From contig NZ_JAJIRT010000007.1 of assembly GCF_025717675.1 (NCBI RefSeq), forward strand, positions 124,001 through 188,000: 64,000 nt of DNA, read 5' to 3'. The stretch comes from Paucibacter sp. DJ2R-2 (GTDB lineage Bacteria > Pseudomonadota > Gammaproteobacteria > Burkholderiales > Burkholderiaceae_C). Positions 38,611-50,160 of the stretch are shown piece by piece. The translations under genes and the position numbers were made by a program. The first letter of the stretch is position 1. Each line of letters opens with the position of its first letter. The notes beneath the pieces were generated by a model. It did not search any database, was not told where the DNA came from, and saw only the letters and a program-made list of their open reading frames with translations.

Positions 38611-39975
38611 TCAAACCACGTCGCGCTCAAACACAGCAATGCTCTCCACATGCGAGGTGTGCGGGAACATATTGACCGCACTGGCCGCCGTACAGCGATA
38701 GCCCGCCACATTGACCAGCAGGCCAGCATCACGCGCGAGCGTCGATGGATTGCAGGAGACGTAGACAATCCGGCGCGGCGGCGTCCAGCCGGGCGCCAGG
38801 CTCGGGTCCTGCGCAATGTCGGCCACTGCCTTGGCCAAGGCAAATGCGCCGTCGCGCGGCGGATCCACCAGCCATTTATCTGCCACACCGTCGGCCACCA
38901 GCAATTCAGGTGTCATCTCAAAGAGATTGCGGGCGACAAACGATGTCTTAGCCTCAAGCCCGTTGCGCCGCGCGTTCTCGCGCGAGCGCTGCACCAGGGT
39001 TTCGCTGCCTTCGATGCCCAGCACCTCGCGCGCTCGCGTAGCCAGCGGCAAGGTGAAATTTCCAAGGCCGCAGAACCAGTCGATCACCCGCTCATGCGAC
39101 TGCACATCCAGCAAACGCAGGGCCCGCCCGACCAGCACCGCGTTGATATGCGGATTCACCTGGGTGAAATCGGTCGGCTTGAAGGGCATCAGCACGCCGA
39201 ACTCGGGCAGACGGTAGGCCAACTCCGGGCCGCCTTCGTCCAGCAAATGAACCGTGTCCGGCCCCTTGGGCTGCAACCACCACTGCACCCCTTCATGCCG
39301 GGCAGCGAAGTCACGAAGGCGCGTCTTGTCAGCCTCCAGCAGCGGATTCAAATTGCGCAACACCAGGGCGATCACCTCATCACCCATGGCCAGCTCGATC
39401 TGCGGCAGACGATCGCGCTCGTCCATGCTGGCGATCAAATCACGCAAAGGCATCAGCAAATCGCTGACGCGCTGAGGTACCACCTTGCAGACCTGCATAT
39501 CGGCCACATAGCGACTTTTCCGCTCATGGAAGCCGATCAAGACCTGACCCTTCTTGGGCACATAGCGGACCGAGAAGCGAGCCCGATAACGATAGCCCCA
39601 AGTGGGACCTTCGATCGGGCGAAGCAGCATCTCCGCCTTGACCTTGCCCAGATGCCAGAGGTTGTCCTCCACCACCCGCTGCTTGACCGCCACTTGGGCA
39701 CTGGCGTGCAAATGCTGCATTTTGCAGCCACCACATGCTCCCGGGTGCAGGCCGAAATGCGGGCATCCGGGCGTCACTCGCTGAGAACTCTCACGACGCA
39801 TTGCCGTCATGGTTCCCTGTTCCCAAGCGTTCTTCTTGCGGCCGGTGCTGACCTGAACCTGCTCACCAGGCAAAGCGCCCTCGATGAACACCACCTTGCC
39901 GTCTTCCTTGTGGGCCACGCCCTGGGCATCGAGGTCGAGCGACTCGACCGTCAGCCATTCTGTTTCTTGACTCAT
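38611..39975 (-). CDS. rlmD: 23S rRNA (uracil-1939-C5)-methyltransferase
   Basis: Iron-sulfur SAM-dependent methyltransferase of 454 residues (RumA). An N-terminal TRAM domain (about 5-65: [31 protein letters not shown]) is followed by the 4Fe-4S cysteines in CPHFG and [10 protein letters not shown] plus a later Cys in QVCKVVP. The methyltransferase core has [23 protein letters not shown] and the catalytic Cys in [14 protein letters not shown]. The length and order of domains are normal. It reads towards the YccA-like gene and stands about 40 bp from rpoS downstream of it on the same strand. Confidence 0.95.
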   Translation of the reverse strand: MSQETEWLTVESLDLDAQGVAHKEDGKVVFIEGALPGEQVQVSTGRKKNAWEQGTMTAMRRESSQRVTPGCPHFGLHPGACGGCKMQHLHASAQVAVKQRVVEDNLWHLGKVKAEMLLRPIEGPTWGYRYRARFSVRYVPKKGQVLIGFHERKSRYVADMQVCKVVPQRVSDLLMPLRDLIASMDERDRLPQIELAMGDEVIALVLRNLNPLLEADKTRLRDFAARHEGVQWWLQPKGPDTVHLLDEGGPELAYRLPEFGVLMPFKPTDFTQVNPHINAVLVGRALRLLDVQSHERVIDWFCGLGNFTLPLATRAREVLGIEGSETLVQRSRENARRNGLEAKTSFVARNLFEMTPELLVADGVADKWLVDPPRDGAFALAKAVADIAQDPSLAPGWTPPRRIVYVSCNPSTLARDAGLLVNVAGYRCTAASAVNMFPHTSHVESIAVFERDVV

Positions 39976-40015
39976 GCGCTGATTATCCCAGCCCTGAGCG
40001 CCGGTCCGGCAAGAC

Positions 40016-41041
40016 TCAGAAGATCGAGTCCCGGTCGATGCCGTGCCGCATCATGTTGCGCTTGAGCTTGGCCAGAGCTTCGATCTGGATCTGGCGGATC
40101 CGCTCGCGAGTCAGCTTGAGTCGTACCGCCAGCACATCCAGGGTCTCGGGCTCGCGGTCAAACAAGCCAAATCGCCCGGCCAGCACCTCGCGTTCGCGCT
40201 CGTTCAGTGCAGCCATGCCGTGCACCAGCAACTCATCCAGCTCATGACTGAGACGCAGGCCCAAGGGGTCGACGGACTGCTCATCCGCGACCAGGTCCAT
40301 CATCGACTCGCCGCCCTCCCCGTTGCGGTCGACCGGAGAGTCGAGCGAGCTGGGCAGTTCGGCGTAAGCCAGCAACTCGGACACTTCAGCCAAAGGTCGC
40401 CCCAATGCGGCGGCGATATCCTCTGCGCGCACCTGACCGGCGCCGCCGTTCTGGCTCTGCACCGCTTCAAGCGCACGCCGGGCCTTCAACACATGGTTGA
40501 GCTCGCGCACGATATGCACAGGCAGACGCACCAAGCGGGCCTGGTGCATCAAGGCACTTTCGATGCTCTGTCGGATCCACCAACTCGCGTAGGTGGAAAA
40601 ACGAAAGCCTCGCTCGGGTTCGAATTTGCCGATGGCATGCATCAGGCCGAGATTGCCATCCTCAATCAGATCACTGAGCGGCAGCCCGCGACCCAGATAG
40701 TTCTTGGCAATGCTGACGACCAGACGCAGGTTGTGCTCGATCATGGCCTGGCGGGCCGAAAAATCACCGGCCCGCGCCTTCACGGCCGTCGCGAACTCCT
40801 GCTGGGGGCTGAGCAAGGGCGTGCGCCGGATATCGCGCAAATAGGCCTGCAGTGCATTGCCCACCTCGAGATCGCTGCCGGCTGCCAGGCCATGGCGCGA
40901 GGCCTGCGCCTCATCGTCTGTCGCTGCCGTGCCGAGCTCCCCGTGAAGCTCCATCACATCTCGCGGCGGCGGCAGCGCGTGCTCGCGCGCACCCGCAGAG
41001 GCTGAAGCATCAGAGACTACGGGCGGCGCGCTGCGTTTCAT
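40016..41041 (-). CDS. rpoS: RNA polymerase sigma factor RpoS
   Basis: Stationary-phase and general-stress sigma factor of 341 residues. Region 1.2 ([26 protein letters not shown]), region 2 ([65 protein letters not shown]), region 3 and the region 4 helix-turn-helix ([28 protein letters not shown]) are complete. The N-terminus is short and variable as usual. It is last in the surE-pcm-nlpD-rpoS block, in which promoters inside nlpD normally drive part of its expression. Confidence 0.96.
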   Translation of the reverse strand: MKRSAPPVVSDASASAGAREHALPPPRDVMELHGELGTAATDDEAQASRHGLAAGSDLEVGNALQAYLRDIRRTPLLSPQQEFATAVKARAGDFSARQAMIEHNLRLVVSIAKNYLGRGLPLSDLIEDGNLGLMHAIGKFEPERGFRFSTYASWWIRQSIESALMHQARLVRLPVHIVRELNHVLKARRALEAVQSQNGGAGQVRAEDIAAALGRPLAEVSELLAYAELPSSLDSPVDRNGEGGESMMDLVADEQSVDPLGLRLSHELDELLVHGMAALNEREREVLAGRFGLFDREPETLDVLAVRLKLTRERIRQIQIEALAKLKRNMMRHGIDRDSIF

Positions 41042-41077
41042 GGCGGGCTCACATTGAATGCGCCGGCCAACAGGAGG

Positions 41078-42010
41078 CTAGCGTGAGGGCAGGACCTTGG
41101 CGGGGTCGATCGGTTTGCCCAGCTTGCGCACTTCAAAATGCAGCTTGACCTGCTCGGCGTCGCTGGACCCCATTTCGGCGATCTTCTGGCCCTTGCGCAC
41201 CGCCTGGTCTTCCTTGACCAGCAGGGTTTGGTTGTGCGCGTAGGCAGTCAGATAGGTTGCGTTGTGTTTGATGATGACCAGATTGCCGTAGCCGCGCAAG
41301 CCCGAACCTGCGTACACCACGCGCCCATCCGCTGCAGCCAGCACGGCATCCCCGCTCTTGCCGAAAAACGCCAGGCCCTTGTTGCGTTGCTCGTCAAACC
41401 CAGCGCCGACGGCGGTGCCGGTCGGCCAAGCCCAGCTGGGGTCTTCATCGGCGTCGCGAGCCGCTGCCGGCGCAGCTACGGCCGCACTCGCGCCTGCCGA
41501 AGCAGCGGAAGCTGAGGCCGTGGCCGCGCCTGGCGCCGTCGTCGATGCACCTCCTGCAGCCGCACCCGGCTTGGCGTCCAGCGGTCGCGATTCCACCTTG
41601 GCGCTGGTGATGGGCCGCGCCGCCACCGAAGCGGCGTCAACGCCCGGCGGCAGAACGCGCAAGACTTGACCCACCTCGATCAAATTGGGTTTGTCCAGAC
41701 CATTCCACTTGCTCAGGTCCCGCCAGTTCTGGCCGTTATCCAAGGCGATGCGAATCAAAGTATCGCCGGGCCTGACGGTGTAATAGCCCGGTTTGCCGGC
41801 GTTCTCGGCGCCCGGCAAAGGCTTGCTCTCCGCCGCGGTCACAGGCGCGGCGGCCGGCACCGGCGCGCTCGCCGGCGTCGTCGTCTTGGCAGCTCCGCTG
41901 ATCGGGCGCTCCTCCACCGGGGCCCGATTGAGGCTGGTCCCGCAAGCCGTCAAAGAAAGCAGGCCGCTGGCCAGCAAGAGCTTGATGGAGGGATGAATTG
42001 TCGGTTGCAT
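41078..42010 (-). CDS. nlpD: NlpD-type LysM/LytM lipoprotein, amidase activator
   Basis: Outer-membrane-type lipoprotein of 310 residues; lipobox LLSLTAC near residue 22. A LysM repeat (YYTVRPGDTLIRIALDNGQNWRDLSKWNG ... NLIEVGQVLRV, about 75-120) binds peptidoglycan. After an Ala-rich linker (about 135-195) comes a LytM/M23 fold ending KLHFEVRKLGKPIDP. The metal site is lost: the HxGxD motif reads NKGLAF and the first His of HxH is Lys, so it should be an amidase activator (as NlpD for AmiC) rather than a hydrolase. It lies 36 bp before rpoS. Confidence 0.93.
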   Translation of the reverse strand: MQPTIHPSIKLLLASGLLSLTACGTSLNRAPVEERPISGAAKTTTPASAPVPAAAPVTAAESKPLPGAENAGKPGYYTVRPGDTLIRIALDNGQNWRDLSKWNGLDKPNLIEVGQVLRVLPPGVDAASVAARPITSAKVESRPLDAKPGAAAGGASTTAPGAATASASAASAGASAAVAAPAAARDADEDPSWAWPTGTAVGAGFDEQRNKGLAFFGKSGDAVLAAADGRVVYAGSGLRGYGNLVIIKHNATYLTAYAHNQTLLVKEDQAVRKGQKIAEMGSSDAEQVKLHFEVRKLGKPIDPAKVLPSR

Positions 42011-42089
42011 GCGTCGCTGTAAGAGCTGGTGCGTTGGAAGGCTCCGCCCCTGCGGCCGGAGTCCAAGATCGCGAGGCGCACCCGGCGCC

Positions 42090-42944
42090 TCACATGACGC
42101 CTGATTTTAGGGGCACGAACAATACGGCCTCGTACTCGCTGCGCACAAAGCGCGAACGACCGGCCTCTGCCACATGATCGACACAGACCAACACCTGACC
42201 CCGCCCCCCCGGAGCGGCCATGGGGGCGATCAAACGCCCGCCGGGTGCCAGCTGCGCCAGCCAGGCTTCGGGCAGGTCCTCGCCACCGGCCGCGGCGACG
42301 ATGCTGTCAAACGGTCCTCCGGCCGGCCAGCCGAGCCGACCGTCGCCGTAGATCAAACGCACCTGGCTCAGCTGCACGGCGGCCAAGTTCAGACGCGCCT
42401 TGTCATGCAGGGGCTTCAAGCGCTCGATGGAGACCAGGGCTTGCGAAAGCAGTGCCAACACAGCCGCCTGGTAGCCGCAGCCGGTGCCGATTTCCATGGT
42501 CCGCCCGAGGTGGCCATATTGGCGCGCCGACTGGCCGCCGAGCAGCAAAGCCGTCATGCGCCCGACGACCGAAGGCTTGGAGATGGTCTGCTCGTGGCCG
42601 ATCGGCAGGCTGGTGTCTTCATAGGCCTGGATGGCCAAGGCGCTGTCGACAAACTCATGGCGCGGCACGCGTGCCATGGCCTCCAGGACACGCTCGTCGT
42701 GCAGGCCGTCGCGGCGCAGGCGTTGCACCATGCGCTGGCGAACCTTGACGGAATCCAGCCCCAGGCCACTGGGCGCCAGTTGGCGGGCGGCGTCCTGCGC
42801 GGCTTCGCGCAAATGGCGTTGGGGCATCAGCACTTCACGCGAAGCTGCACCACCATTGGCAGGGGCGCCCAAGCCGGCGCCGCCCATCTTGCCCAAAGGC
42901 AAAGGGAAGCGCTGCGGACGGGCGGCCGGCTTGCTGGCGCTCAT
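42090..42944 (-). CDS. pcm: Protein-L-isoaspartate O-methyltransferase
   Basis: Repair methyltransferase of 284 residues that acts on isoaspartyl sites of aged proteins. The SAM motif is [17 protein letters not shown]; upstream are [36 protein letters not shown], the family active-site region, and later [23 protein letters not shown]. The N-terminus is about 60-70 residues longer than the E. coli enzyme. The ATG overlaps the surE stop (ATGA). Members of this operon are linked to long-term survival. Confidence 0.94.
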   Translation of the reverse strand: MSASKPAARPQRFPLPLGKMGGAGLGAPANGGAASREVLMPQRHLREAAQDAARQLAPSGLGLDSVKVRQRMVQRLRRDGLHDERVLEAMARVPRHEFVDSALAIQAYEDTSLPIGHEQTISKPSVVGRMTALLLGGQSARQYGHLGRTMEIGTGCGYQAAVLALLSQALVSIERLKPLHDKARLNLAAVQLSQVRLIYGDGRLGWPAGGPFDSIVAAAGGEDLPEAWLAQLAPGGRLIAPMAAPGGRGQVLVCVDHVAEAGRSRFVRSEYEAVLFVPLKSGVM

Positions 42945-43690
42945 GCAGAACGATCCAAACGCTGGGCCCAAGCTGCGAGCGCCGCATGGTGGGTCAGGTC
43001 GACCTGCAGCGGCGTCAGTGACACCATGCCATTGGCAGTGGCGTGGAAGTCGGTGCCTTCACCGGCCTCGCGCGCATCGCCGGCCGGGCCGATCCAGTAG
43101 ATCGCTTCACCGCGCGGACTGATCTGTTTGATCACCGGCTCACTGGCATGGCGACGCCCCAGGCGCGTGACCCGGCGTGGCAGTGCGCTGGCGTCGGCAC
43201 GGTTCGGAATATTCACATTGAGCAAGAAGGCAGGGCCCAAGCCGCCGGCGATCACCTGCTGGACCAAGTCGCGAGCCATGGCTGCGGCCGCATCCAGCTG
43301 CCCCCAGCCTTTGTCAACCTGGGAAAACGCAATCGAGGGAATGCCGAAGAGATAGCCCTCGGTGGCAGCAGCGACGGTGCCGGAGTAGAGGGTGTCGTCG
43401 CCCATATTGGCGCCGTTGTTGATGCCCGAAAGCACCAGGTCCGGGCGGTAATCGAGCAAGCCGGTCAAGGCAACGTGGACACAGTCCGAAGGGGTGCCGT
43501 TCACGTAGCGAAAGCCGTTGCTGGCCGTGAAGACCGACAGCGGCCGGCCCAGCGTCAGGGAGTTGGAGGTGCCACTGGCGTTCTGCTCAGGGGCGATGAC
43601 CTCGATCTGCCCGAGTCCCTCGCACGCCTTCACCAGCGCATGCAAACCAGGGGCGAGGTAACCATCATCATTGGCGATCAATATGCGCAT
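42941..43690 (-). CDS. surE: 5'/3'-nucleotidase SurE
   Basis: Survival-protein nucleotidase of 249 residues that removes phosphate from nucleoside monophosphates and short polyphosphate. It starts [19 protein letters not shown] with the metal-binding Asp pair, and has [31 protein letters not shown] and [25 protein letters not shown], all catalytic-site motifs. The longer frame from 43765 lacks family sequence. First gene of the surE-pcm-nlpD-rpoS order. Confidence 0.96.
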   Translation of the reverse strand: MRILIANDDGYLAPGLHALVKACEGLGQIEVIAPEQNASGTSNSLTLGRPLSVFTASNGFRYVNGTPSDCVHVALTGLLDYRPDLVLSGINNGANMGDDTLYSGTVAAATEGYLFGIPSIAFSQVDKGWGQLDAAAAMARDLVQQVIAGGLGPAFLLNVNIPNRADASALPRRVTRLGRRHASEPVIKQISPRGEAIYWIGPAGDAREAGEGTDFHATANGMVSLTPLQVDLTHHAALAAWAQRLDRSA

Positions 43691-43930
43691 CGCCTCATTG
43701 TAGGCAAGCACTCGCCGGCACAAACCCAGCACAACCCTGAGCCGCACAATCCAGCGAACTCCCAAGACGGACAGTTTTCCCGCACCGAAGCGGCCTTCAC
43801 CCGAGCAAACCCTAGGTCCAGACTCCAGCGGCTTTGCAACAAGACGTTAGCCAAGCGCAAACACGGACGCATCAAAGGGCCGCGAAGCTCGGATGTAAGC
43901 TAGGATGGAATTTGTGCTGAACTTCTCACT

Positions 43931-44674
43931 ATGGCCGTCAAAGTACTGATCATCGAAGACAACCCGGTTGCCCGGAGCTTTCTGTGCCGCGTCGTGCGAG
44001 AGAGCTTCAGTGATCCCATGGAGATTTCCGAGGCCGGTGACCTGGAAGGCGCGCGACGACACATCGCCCAGCTGGCGCAAACCGACCCCGAGGCTTGCTT
44101 CCGTTTGGTGCTGGTGGACTTGGAGCTGCCCGACGGCAATGGCATGGAGCTGCTGGCCGAGATGGCCGGTACCGCTGCGCTCAAGATCGTCACCACCCTC
44201 TATTCCGACGACGACCATTTATTCCCGGCCCTGCAATGCGGCGCCGACGGCTATCTGCTCAAGGAAGACCGCTTTGAAGTGCTGGTCGAAGAGCTGCAGC
44301 GCATCGTGCGTGGCCAACCGCCGCTCTCGCCCGCCATTGCACGCCGACTGCTCTCGCACTTCCGCCCCAGCTCCAGCGGCGACAGCGGCCCCATGGCCCT
44401 GAATTCCGGTTTTGGCGCCCTGTCCTCGTCCAGCACCTTTGCCGCTGGCCGCGGCGTGGTCCTGGACCCGCCACCGGAGTGGGAGCGCCTGACACCGCGC
44501 GAAAGCGAGGTACTGACCTACCTCAGCAAGGGCTTCACCATCAAGGAAATCGCCAACTTGATGGGCATCAAGTGGTTCACCGTGAATGACCACATCAAGT
44601 CCATCTACAAAAAGCTCAATGTATCCAGCCGCGCTGAAGCTGCCGTGCTGGCGAGCAAGCAAGGCCTGGTCTGA
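43931..44674 (+). CDS. LuxR/NarL-type response regulator (orphan)
   Basis: Two-domain regulator of 247 residues. The receiver (about 3-125) keeps the acidic pair in LIIEDNPVARSF, the phospho-acceptor Asp in LVLVDLELPDGNG, a Thr in VTTLYSDDD and Lys in YLLKEDR. The C-terminal GerE helix-turn-helix (about 185-245) reads LTPRESEVLTYLSKGFTIKEIANLMGIKWFTVNDHIKSIYKKLNV. A Ser/Gly-rich linker of about 45 residues joins them. No histidine kinase gene lies nearby, so its partner is unknown. It is divergent from surE, with about 240 bp between starts. Confidence 0.92.
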   Translation: MAVKVLIIEDNPVARSFLCRVVRESFSDPMEISEAGDLEGARRHIAQLAQTDPEACFRLVLVDLELPDGNGMELLAEMAGTAALKIVTTLYSDDDHLFPALQCGADGYLLKEDRFEVLVEELQRIVRGQPPLSPAIARRLLSHFRPSSSGDSGPMALNSGFGALSSSSTFAAGRGVVLDPPPEWERLTPRESEVLTYLSKGFTIKEIANLMGIKWFTVNDHIKSIYKKLNVSSRAEAAVLASKQGLV

Positions 44675-44698
44675 GCAGGCCCGGCAGCCGCTGAGCTG

Positions 44699-46897
44699 TC
44701 AGGGAAGCAGCAGCAAGCGCAGGTCGCGCCGCAGCTGAGCCTCGTTACCGCTGAAATCTCGCGCCAGCACCCGCAGCACATACTCTCCGGCGGGCAGCGT
44801 CTCTAGCCCCGAGCTAGCGCTTTCACTGCGACCATCGCGCACCAAGCTGCCCAGCTGATAGCGGAAACGAGTCACCGCGCTGCCGTGCACGGTCACACCA
44901 CTGCGGGCTGCGTAAGCCATCTTGACGGCCTTGTCATCGACCGGCAGGCGCGTGAAATCCAGCAGCATGCGCGGCTGTTCAAAGCCCGCCACGGGTCGGC
45001 CATCCGCCTGCAAGAGCTGATAGCCCAAGGCCTGCAGCCCAAGGCGACGCCGCTCTTCATTGCCATCGACCTGATCCCAGGCATCGACCACCAGCTGCAG
45101 ACCGGATCGTGCCGAGGGCAGAACCAGGCGACCACGATCTTGTGCCTGCAAACGGCGCCCGGCGGCATCCGCAATCTCGACCGCCTCAATCATGGGCGGC
45201 TGCTGGTCGCTGAAACCCAGAAAACCCAGTTGCAAGGGGTTGCGGTGGTAGCCACCCGTGCCCAGATTGATGTGGACATGGGCCATGGGATTGATGCTGC
45301 CCAGCGCATCGCCAGCCGTGAAGCGCGTGCCGCGGCGGACACGAATGCGCTCGGGGCGCCCCGCGGCATCGAGCACCAGCTGGAACTGACGCGCATTGAA
45401 CAGATGGCCGCGCTTGTCTCGGCCGACCCGGATATGGATATAGCTCAGGCGATCCAGGGCCAGGCCCTCCGCATTGCTGCCATAGGCCCAGTTGGCCAAG
45501 GGGCTGCTGACCTTGGCATCGGCCATGGCGACCACGGTTTCGCCGACATCGCCGCGCACATCGAGCCCTTCGTGCAGATGATCGCGCGCGTCACCCCCTG
45601 AGCGCCCACGCACCTCGCCCGGTGTGCCCACCACCTCATGCCAGCTCCCTTGCGGCAACAGGGGCCAGCGCCCCTCCGTGCGAGGCAGCGCCAGATCCGG
45701 CGCAGGCCCGACGTCGGGCCGCGGTGCCAGCTCATCATCAGTCTGGCCCGTTTCCGACCGCCAGCTCAAGCGATGCAAGCGGTAGGACGCCGCGTCCGAC
45801 ACCAAGAGCTCGCCGCTCGGCATCAAGGCCAGGCCCGCCGGTCTGGCCAGATGCGCTTGCGGGCCACCGCTGAGCCGGTGCACTCGGCCATCGGGCGCAA
45901 TCTGCAAGAGAGCACCACGCCGCAGCACACCGACGTACAAGAAGCCATCATGGCTCCGAGTCAGGCTCAAGGGTCGGCGCAGCAGTTCCTGTTCATCGTC
46001 ATCCTTGCCCCTCACAAAGGTGCTGACCATGCCGTCAGGCTGCACCACGCGCACCGCATCGTTGCGGCTGTCCAGCACCCACACCCGGTCCTCGGCATCG
46101 ACCACCAAGGCCGTGGGCGTGTCAAAACGAGCTTTGGCTCCGGGACCGTCCTGCTCACCCGGCCAGGCACTGCCGGCCAAGGTGCGCACTTCACCTAGCG
46201 GGCTGATGACCCGAATCCGGTCGTTGTAGCTGTCGGCCACATAGACCGAACCGTCGCGCCCGACGGCCACGCCCAAAGGCCCATTGAAGCGAGCCTGAGC
46301 CGCAGGGCCATCGCGAAAGCCGGGCTGGCCATTGCCAGCCAAGGTCCTGACCTCACCCTGAGGACTGATCTTGCGAATCGCATGGTTGCCGGTGTCCGCC
46401 ACATAGAGATTGCCCTGGGCATCGAGCGCCAGACCCGAGGGCGTGTGGAAGGCGGCCTCAGCAGCCGGGCCGTCGCGAAAGCCCTCCTCGCCTCCGGCGT
46501 AGCTTGTGAGCTGCCCGTCAGGTGAGAGCCGCAAGATGCGATTACTGTCGCCGCCGTCGCTGATATAGACCAGCCCCCGCGCATCGACAGCCAAACCATA
46601 GGGGTCGGCAAAACGAGCTTGCCGACGATGACCTTCACGCAAACCGGCATGGCCGTCACCCGCCCACAACTCGAGGCGAGCCGCAGCGCCGAACTCGCTG
46701 GCCGGTGGTTCCGGAGGCAGGTCGGGGGCGATCGGAGTGCTTGCGTCGGCGGCCGGCAGCGCAGCATGGCCGGCAGCGTCGCCACCTGCAAGCGCAGGCC
46801 GGTGGCGCTGCAGCTTGATCACGGCCAAGCCCAGTACCAACAGGGCGGCGAGTACCAGGGTCAGGGCGAAGAGTCGAGACTTGAAGAAAGCGGGCAC
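44699..46897 (-). CDS. NHL-repeat beta-propeller fused to an M23-type peptidase domain
   Basis: Membrane-anchored protein of 732 residues. One N-terminal helix (FALTLVLAALLVLGLAVI) leads to an exported part. Residues about 75-380 hold six NHL-like repeats (for example GLALDAQGNLYVADTGNHAIRKISPQGEVRTLAGNG). Residues about 420-560 look like an M23/LytM metallopeptidase: HEGLD (His442, Asp446) and HVH (His540, His542), with an insert between. The last 150 residues are beta-rich. Both metal motifs are intact, so peptidoglycan or peptide hydrolysis in the periplasm is plausible; this is inference. The start is a GTG. It converges with the response regulator gene, stops 24 bp apart. Confidence 0.8.
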   Translation of the reverse strand: MPAFFKSRLFALTLVLAALLVLGLAVIKLQRHRPALAGGDAAGHAALPAADASTPIAPDLPPEPPASEFGAAARLELWAGDGHAGLREGHRRQARFADPYGLAVDARGLVYISDGGDSNRILRLSPDGQLTSYAGGEEGFRDGPAAEAAFHTPSGLALDAQGNLYVADTGNHAIRKISPQGEVRTLAGNGQPGFRDGPAAQARFNGPLGVAVGRDGSVYVADSYNDRIRVISPLGEVRTLAGSAWPGEQDGPGAKARFDTPTALVVDAEDRVWVLDSRNDAVRVVQPDGMVSTFVRGKDDDEQELLRRPLSLTRSHDGFLYVGVLRRGALLQIAPDGRVHRLSGGPQAHLARPAGLALMPSGELLVSDAASYRLHRLSWRSETGQTDDELAPRPDVGPAPDLALPRTEGRWPLLPQGSWHEVVGTPGEVRGRSGGDARDHLHEGLDVRGDVGETVVAMADAKVSSPLANWAYGSNAEGLALDRLSYIHIRVGRDKRGHLFNARQFQLVLDAAGRPERIRVRRGTRFTAGDALGSINPMAHVHINLGTGGYHRNPLQLGFLGFSDQQPPMIEAVEIADAAGRRLQAQDRGRLVLPSARSGLQLVVDAWDQVDGNEERRRLGLQALGYQLLQADGRPVAGFEQPRMLLDFTRLPVDDKAVKMAYAARSGVTVHGSAVTRFRYQLGSLVRDGRSESASSGLETLPAGEYVLRVLARDFSGNEAQLRRDLRLLLLP

Positions 46898-47000
46898 AGG
46901 AAAGGCAAGATCTGGTCAGAGGCATGCAATTAGCAGCAACGCCGATGGGCGCCGCCACATGCGGGCCCGCATCCTATGCCATGGCGCGCGGTATGCGGCT

Positions 47001-47252
47001 TCAGCGCTTTTTCTTATTCTTCGGGTCGATCTGCCCCAAGGCTTCCATGGCCTTCTCGCGGCGGGCCGCTTTCTTCTCGTCCATGCGTTGCATGGCCTTG
47101 CGCTGTGTGTAGCCGGTGCCGTCGGCCCAGGCCCACCAGGCGACGGCCAAGCCAAATGGCGACAAGACCAAGAGCCAGCTGCTGCTGGCCACCGGCTCGA
47201 TGCCCGCCCACTTCAGCAGCACTGCCAGAACACCCAAGACCAAAAACAACAT
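47001..47252 (-). CDS. Small Trp-rich protein (TIGR04438 type)
   Basis: Protein of 83 residues: two hydrophobic segments (MLFLVLGVLAVLLKWAGIEPVA and WLLVLSPFGLAVAWWAWADGTGY) and a strongly basic tail (KKAARREKAMEALG ... KNKKKR). The WWAWADxxGYT stretch and the KRRAMxKMDExKAARR-like tail match the small Trp-rich family found in Burkholderiales. Function unknown; a single inner-membrane hairpin with a cytoplasmic basic tail is likely. The ATG at 47252 was preferred over the longer frame from 47288 because the family sequence starts there. It is upstream of the NHL-M23 gene on the same strand. Confidence 0.8.
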   Translation of the reverse strand: MLFLVLGVLAVLLKWAGIEPVASSSWLLVLSPFGLAVAWWAWADGTGYTQRKAMQRMDEKKAARREKAMEALGQIDPKNKKKR

Positions 47253-47393
47253 AGAGAGAAACCCCTTGCACACGCAGGCCAGCGGCAATCGTCAACACTA
47301 CAATTCCGGCAGCACTGGTTGGCCTGAACTGTAGAACACAAAGCCAGCCGGAATCTGCGGAATCACCCCTTTGTCTGCCCTCGAAAGGAAGTC

Positions 47394-47702
47394 ATGAAAT
47401 TCGCACTGATCCTGGCCGCCGTGGCCACCGCTGCCGCCGCACCTGCAGCCTTCGCCAACGCTGAATTGGCACAGAAGAAGAACTGCATGGCCTGCCACGC
47501 CGTCGACAAGAAACTGGTGGGCCCGGCCTACAAAGATGTGGCGGCCAAGTACGCCAAGGACAAGGACGCCGCCACCAAGCTGGCTGACAAGATCGTCAAG
47601 GGTGGCGCCGGTGTCTGGGGCCCCGTGCCCATGCCCGCCAACACGCAAGTGAGCGCGGCAGAAGCCAAGCAGCTGGCAACCTGGGTGCTGAGCACCAAGT
47701 GA
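47394..47702 (+). CDS. Cytochrome c551/c552-type monoheme protein
   Basis: Small periplasmic electron carrier of 102 residues. A signal peptide ends near AFA (about residue 21). The heme motif is CMACH (31-35) and the axial Met is in VPMPAN (Met80), the layout of class I c551/c552 cytochromes that donate to oxidases or nitrite reductase. AAGGAAG lies 6 bp before the ATG. Monocistronic, closed by a terminator 40 bp past the stop. Confidence 0.94.
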   Translation: MKFALILAAVATAAAAPAAFANAELAQKKNCMACHAVDKKLVGPAYKDVAAKYAKDKDAATKLADKIVKGGAGVWGPVPMPANTQVSAAEAKQLATWVLSTK

Positions 47703-47740
47703 AGCAGCTTGACTGAAGGGCGCAAGCCCATTCAGCCATG

Positions 47741-47767
47741 AAAAACAGGCCCCGCGGGGCCTGTTTG
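47741..47767. terminator. Bidirectional terminator between cytochrome c and acs
   Basis: Perfect 11-bp self-complementary stem AACAGGCCCCG/CGGGGCCTGTT with A-run on the left (T5 on the minus strand) and TTTG on the right. It can end the cytochrome message and the acs message. Confidence 0.85.
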
Positions 47768-47789
47768 TATTTCCAAGAGCCAGCTTCGC

Positions 47790-47900
47790 TCAGCACGCCT
47801 GACCCAATTGTTCATGAAGGGCTGGGCCGCCTCCGCGCTTTCGCAAGGCTTGAGCTACTGCGTCAGTAGGCCTGACCCTTTGCTCAAGAATGGCCAAATT
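47790..47900 (-). repeat. Two degenerate copies of the acs 3' end
   Basis: Copy at 47790-47828 translates on the minus strand to GPALHEQLGQAC and stop, against [12 protein letters not shown] and stop at the end of acs. Copy at 47862-47896 matches the acs end (48000-48034) at nearly every base except for one deleted base near the middle that breaks the frame. Both are in the same orientation as acs and lie 100-210 bp beyond its stop. Confidence 0.7.
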
Positions 47901-48000
47901 TTGGTGCTCCCCCACATCGCTGTGCGATATGAGTGAGCCCCGAACCCGACCGGCGGCTGCGCCGACCTAACGCTGTCGCGCGACTTCTTGATCCCCTGGG

Positions 48001-49962
<1,962 letters not shown>

Positions 49963-50160
49963 GAACTTGTCTCCTCGGGAGGGCTTGATTGCAAACTGTG
50001 CGAATGTTTGCAACTGTGCGTCTTGTCTCTGACGAAGCGCTTACTCTAGCGCGGTAACTCAGCGTACCGCCGGCTGACGTTGTCACCGTGTCTTCACCTC
50101 GCACCAGCGCCTCACCCATAGAATCGCGCCAGTTCGAACCGACCACCGAGTACAAACCCT

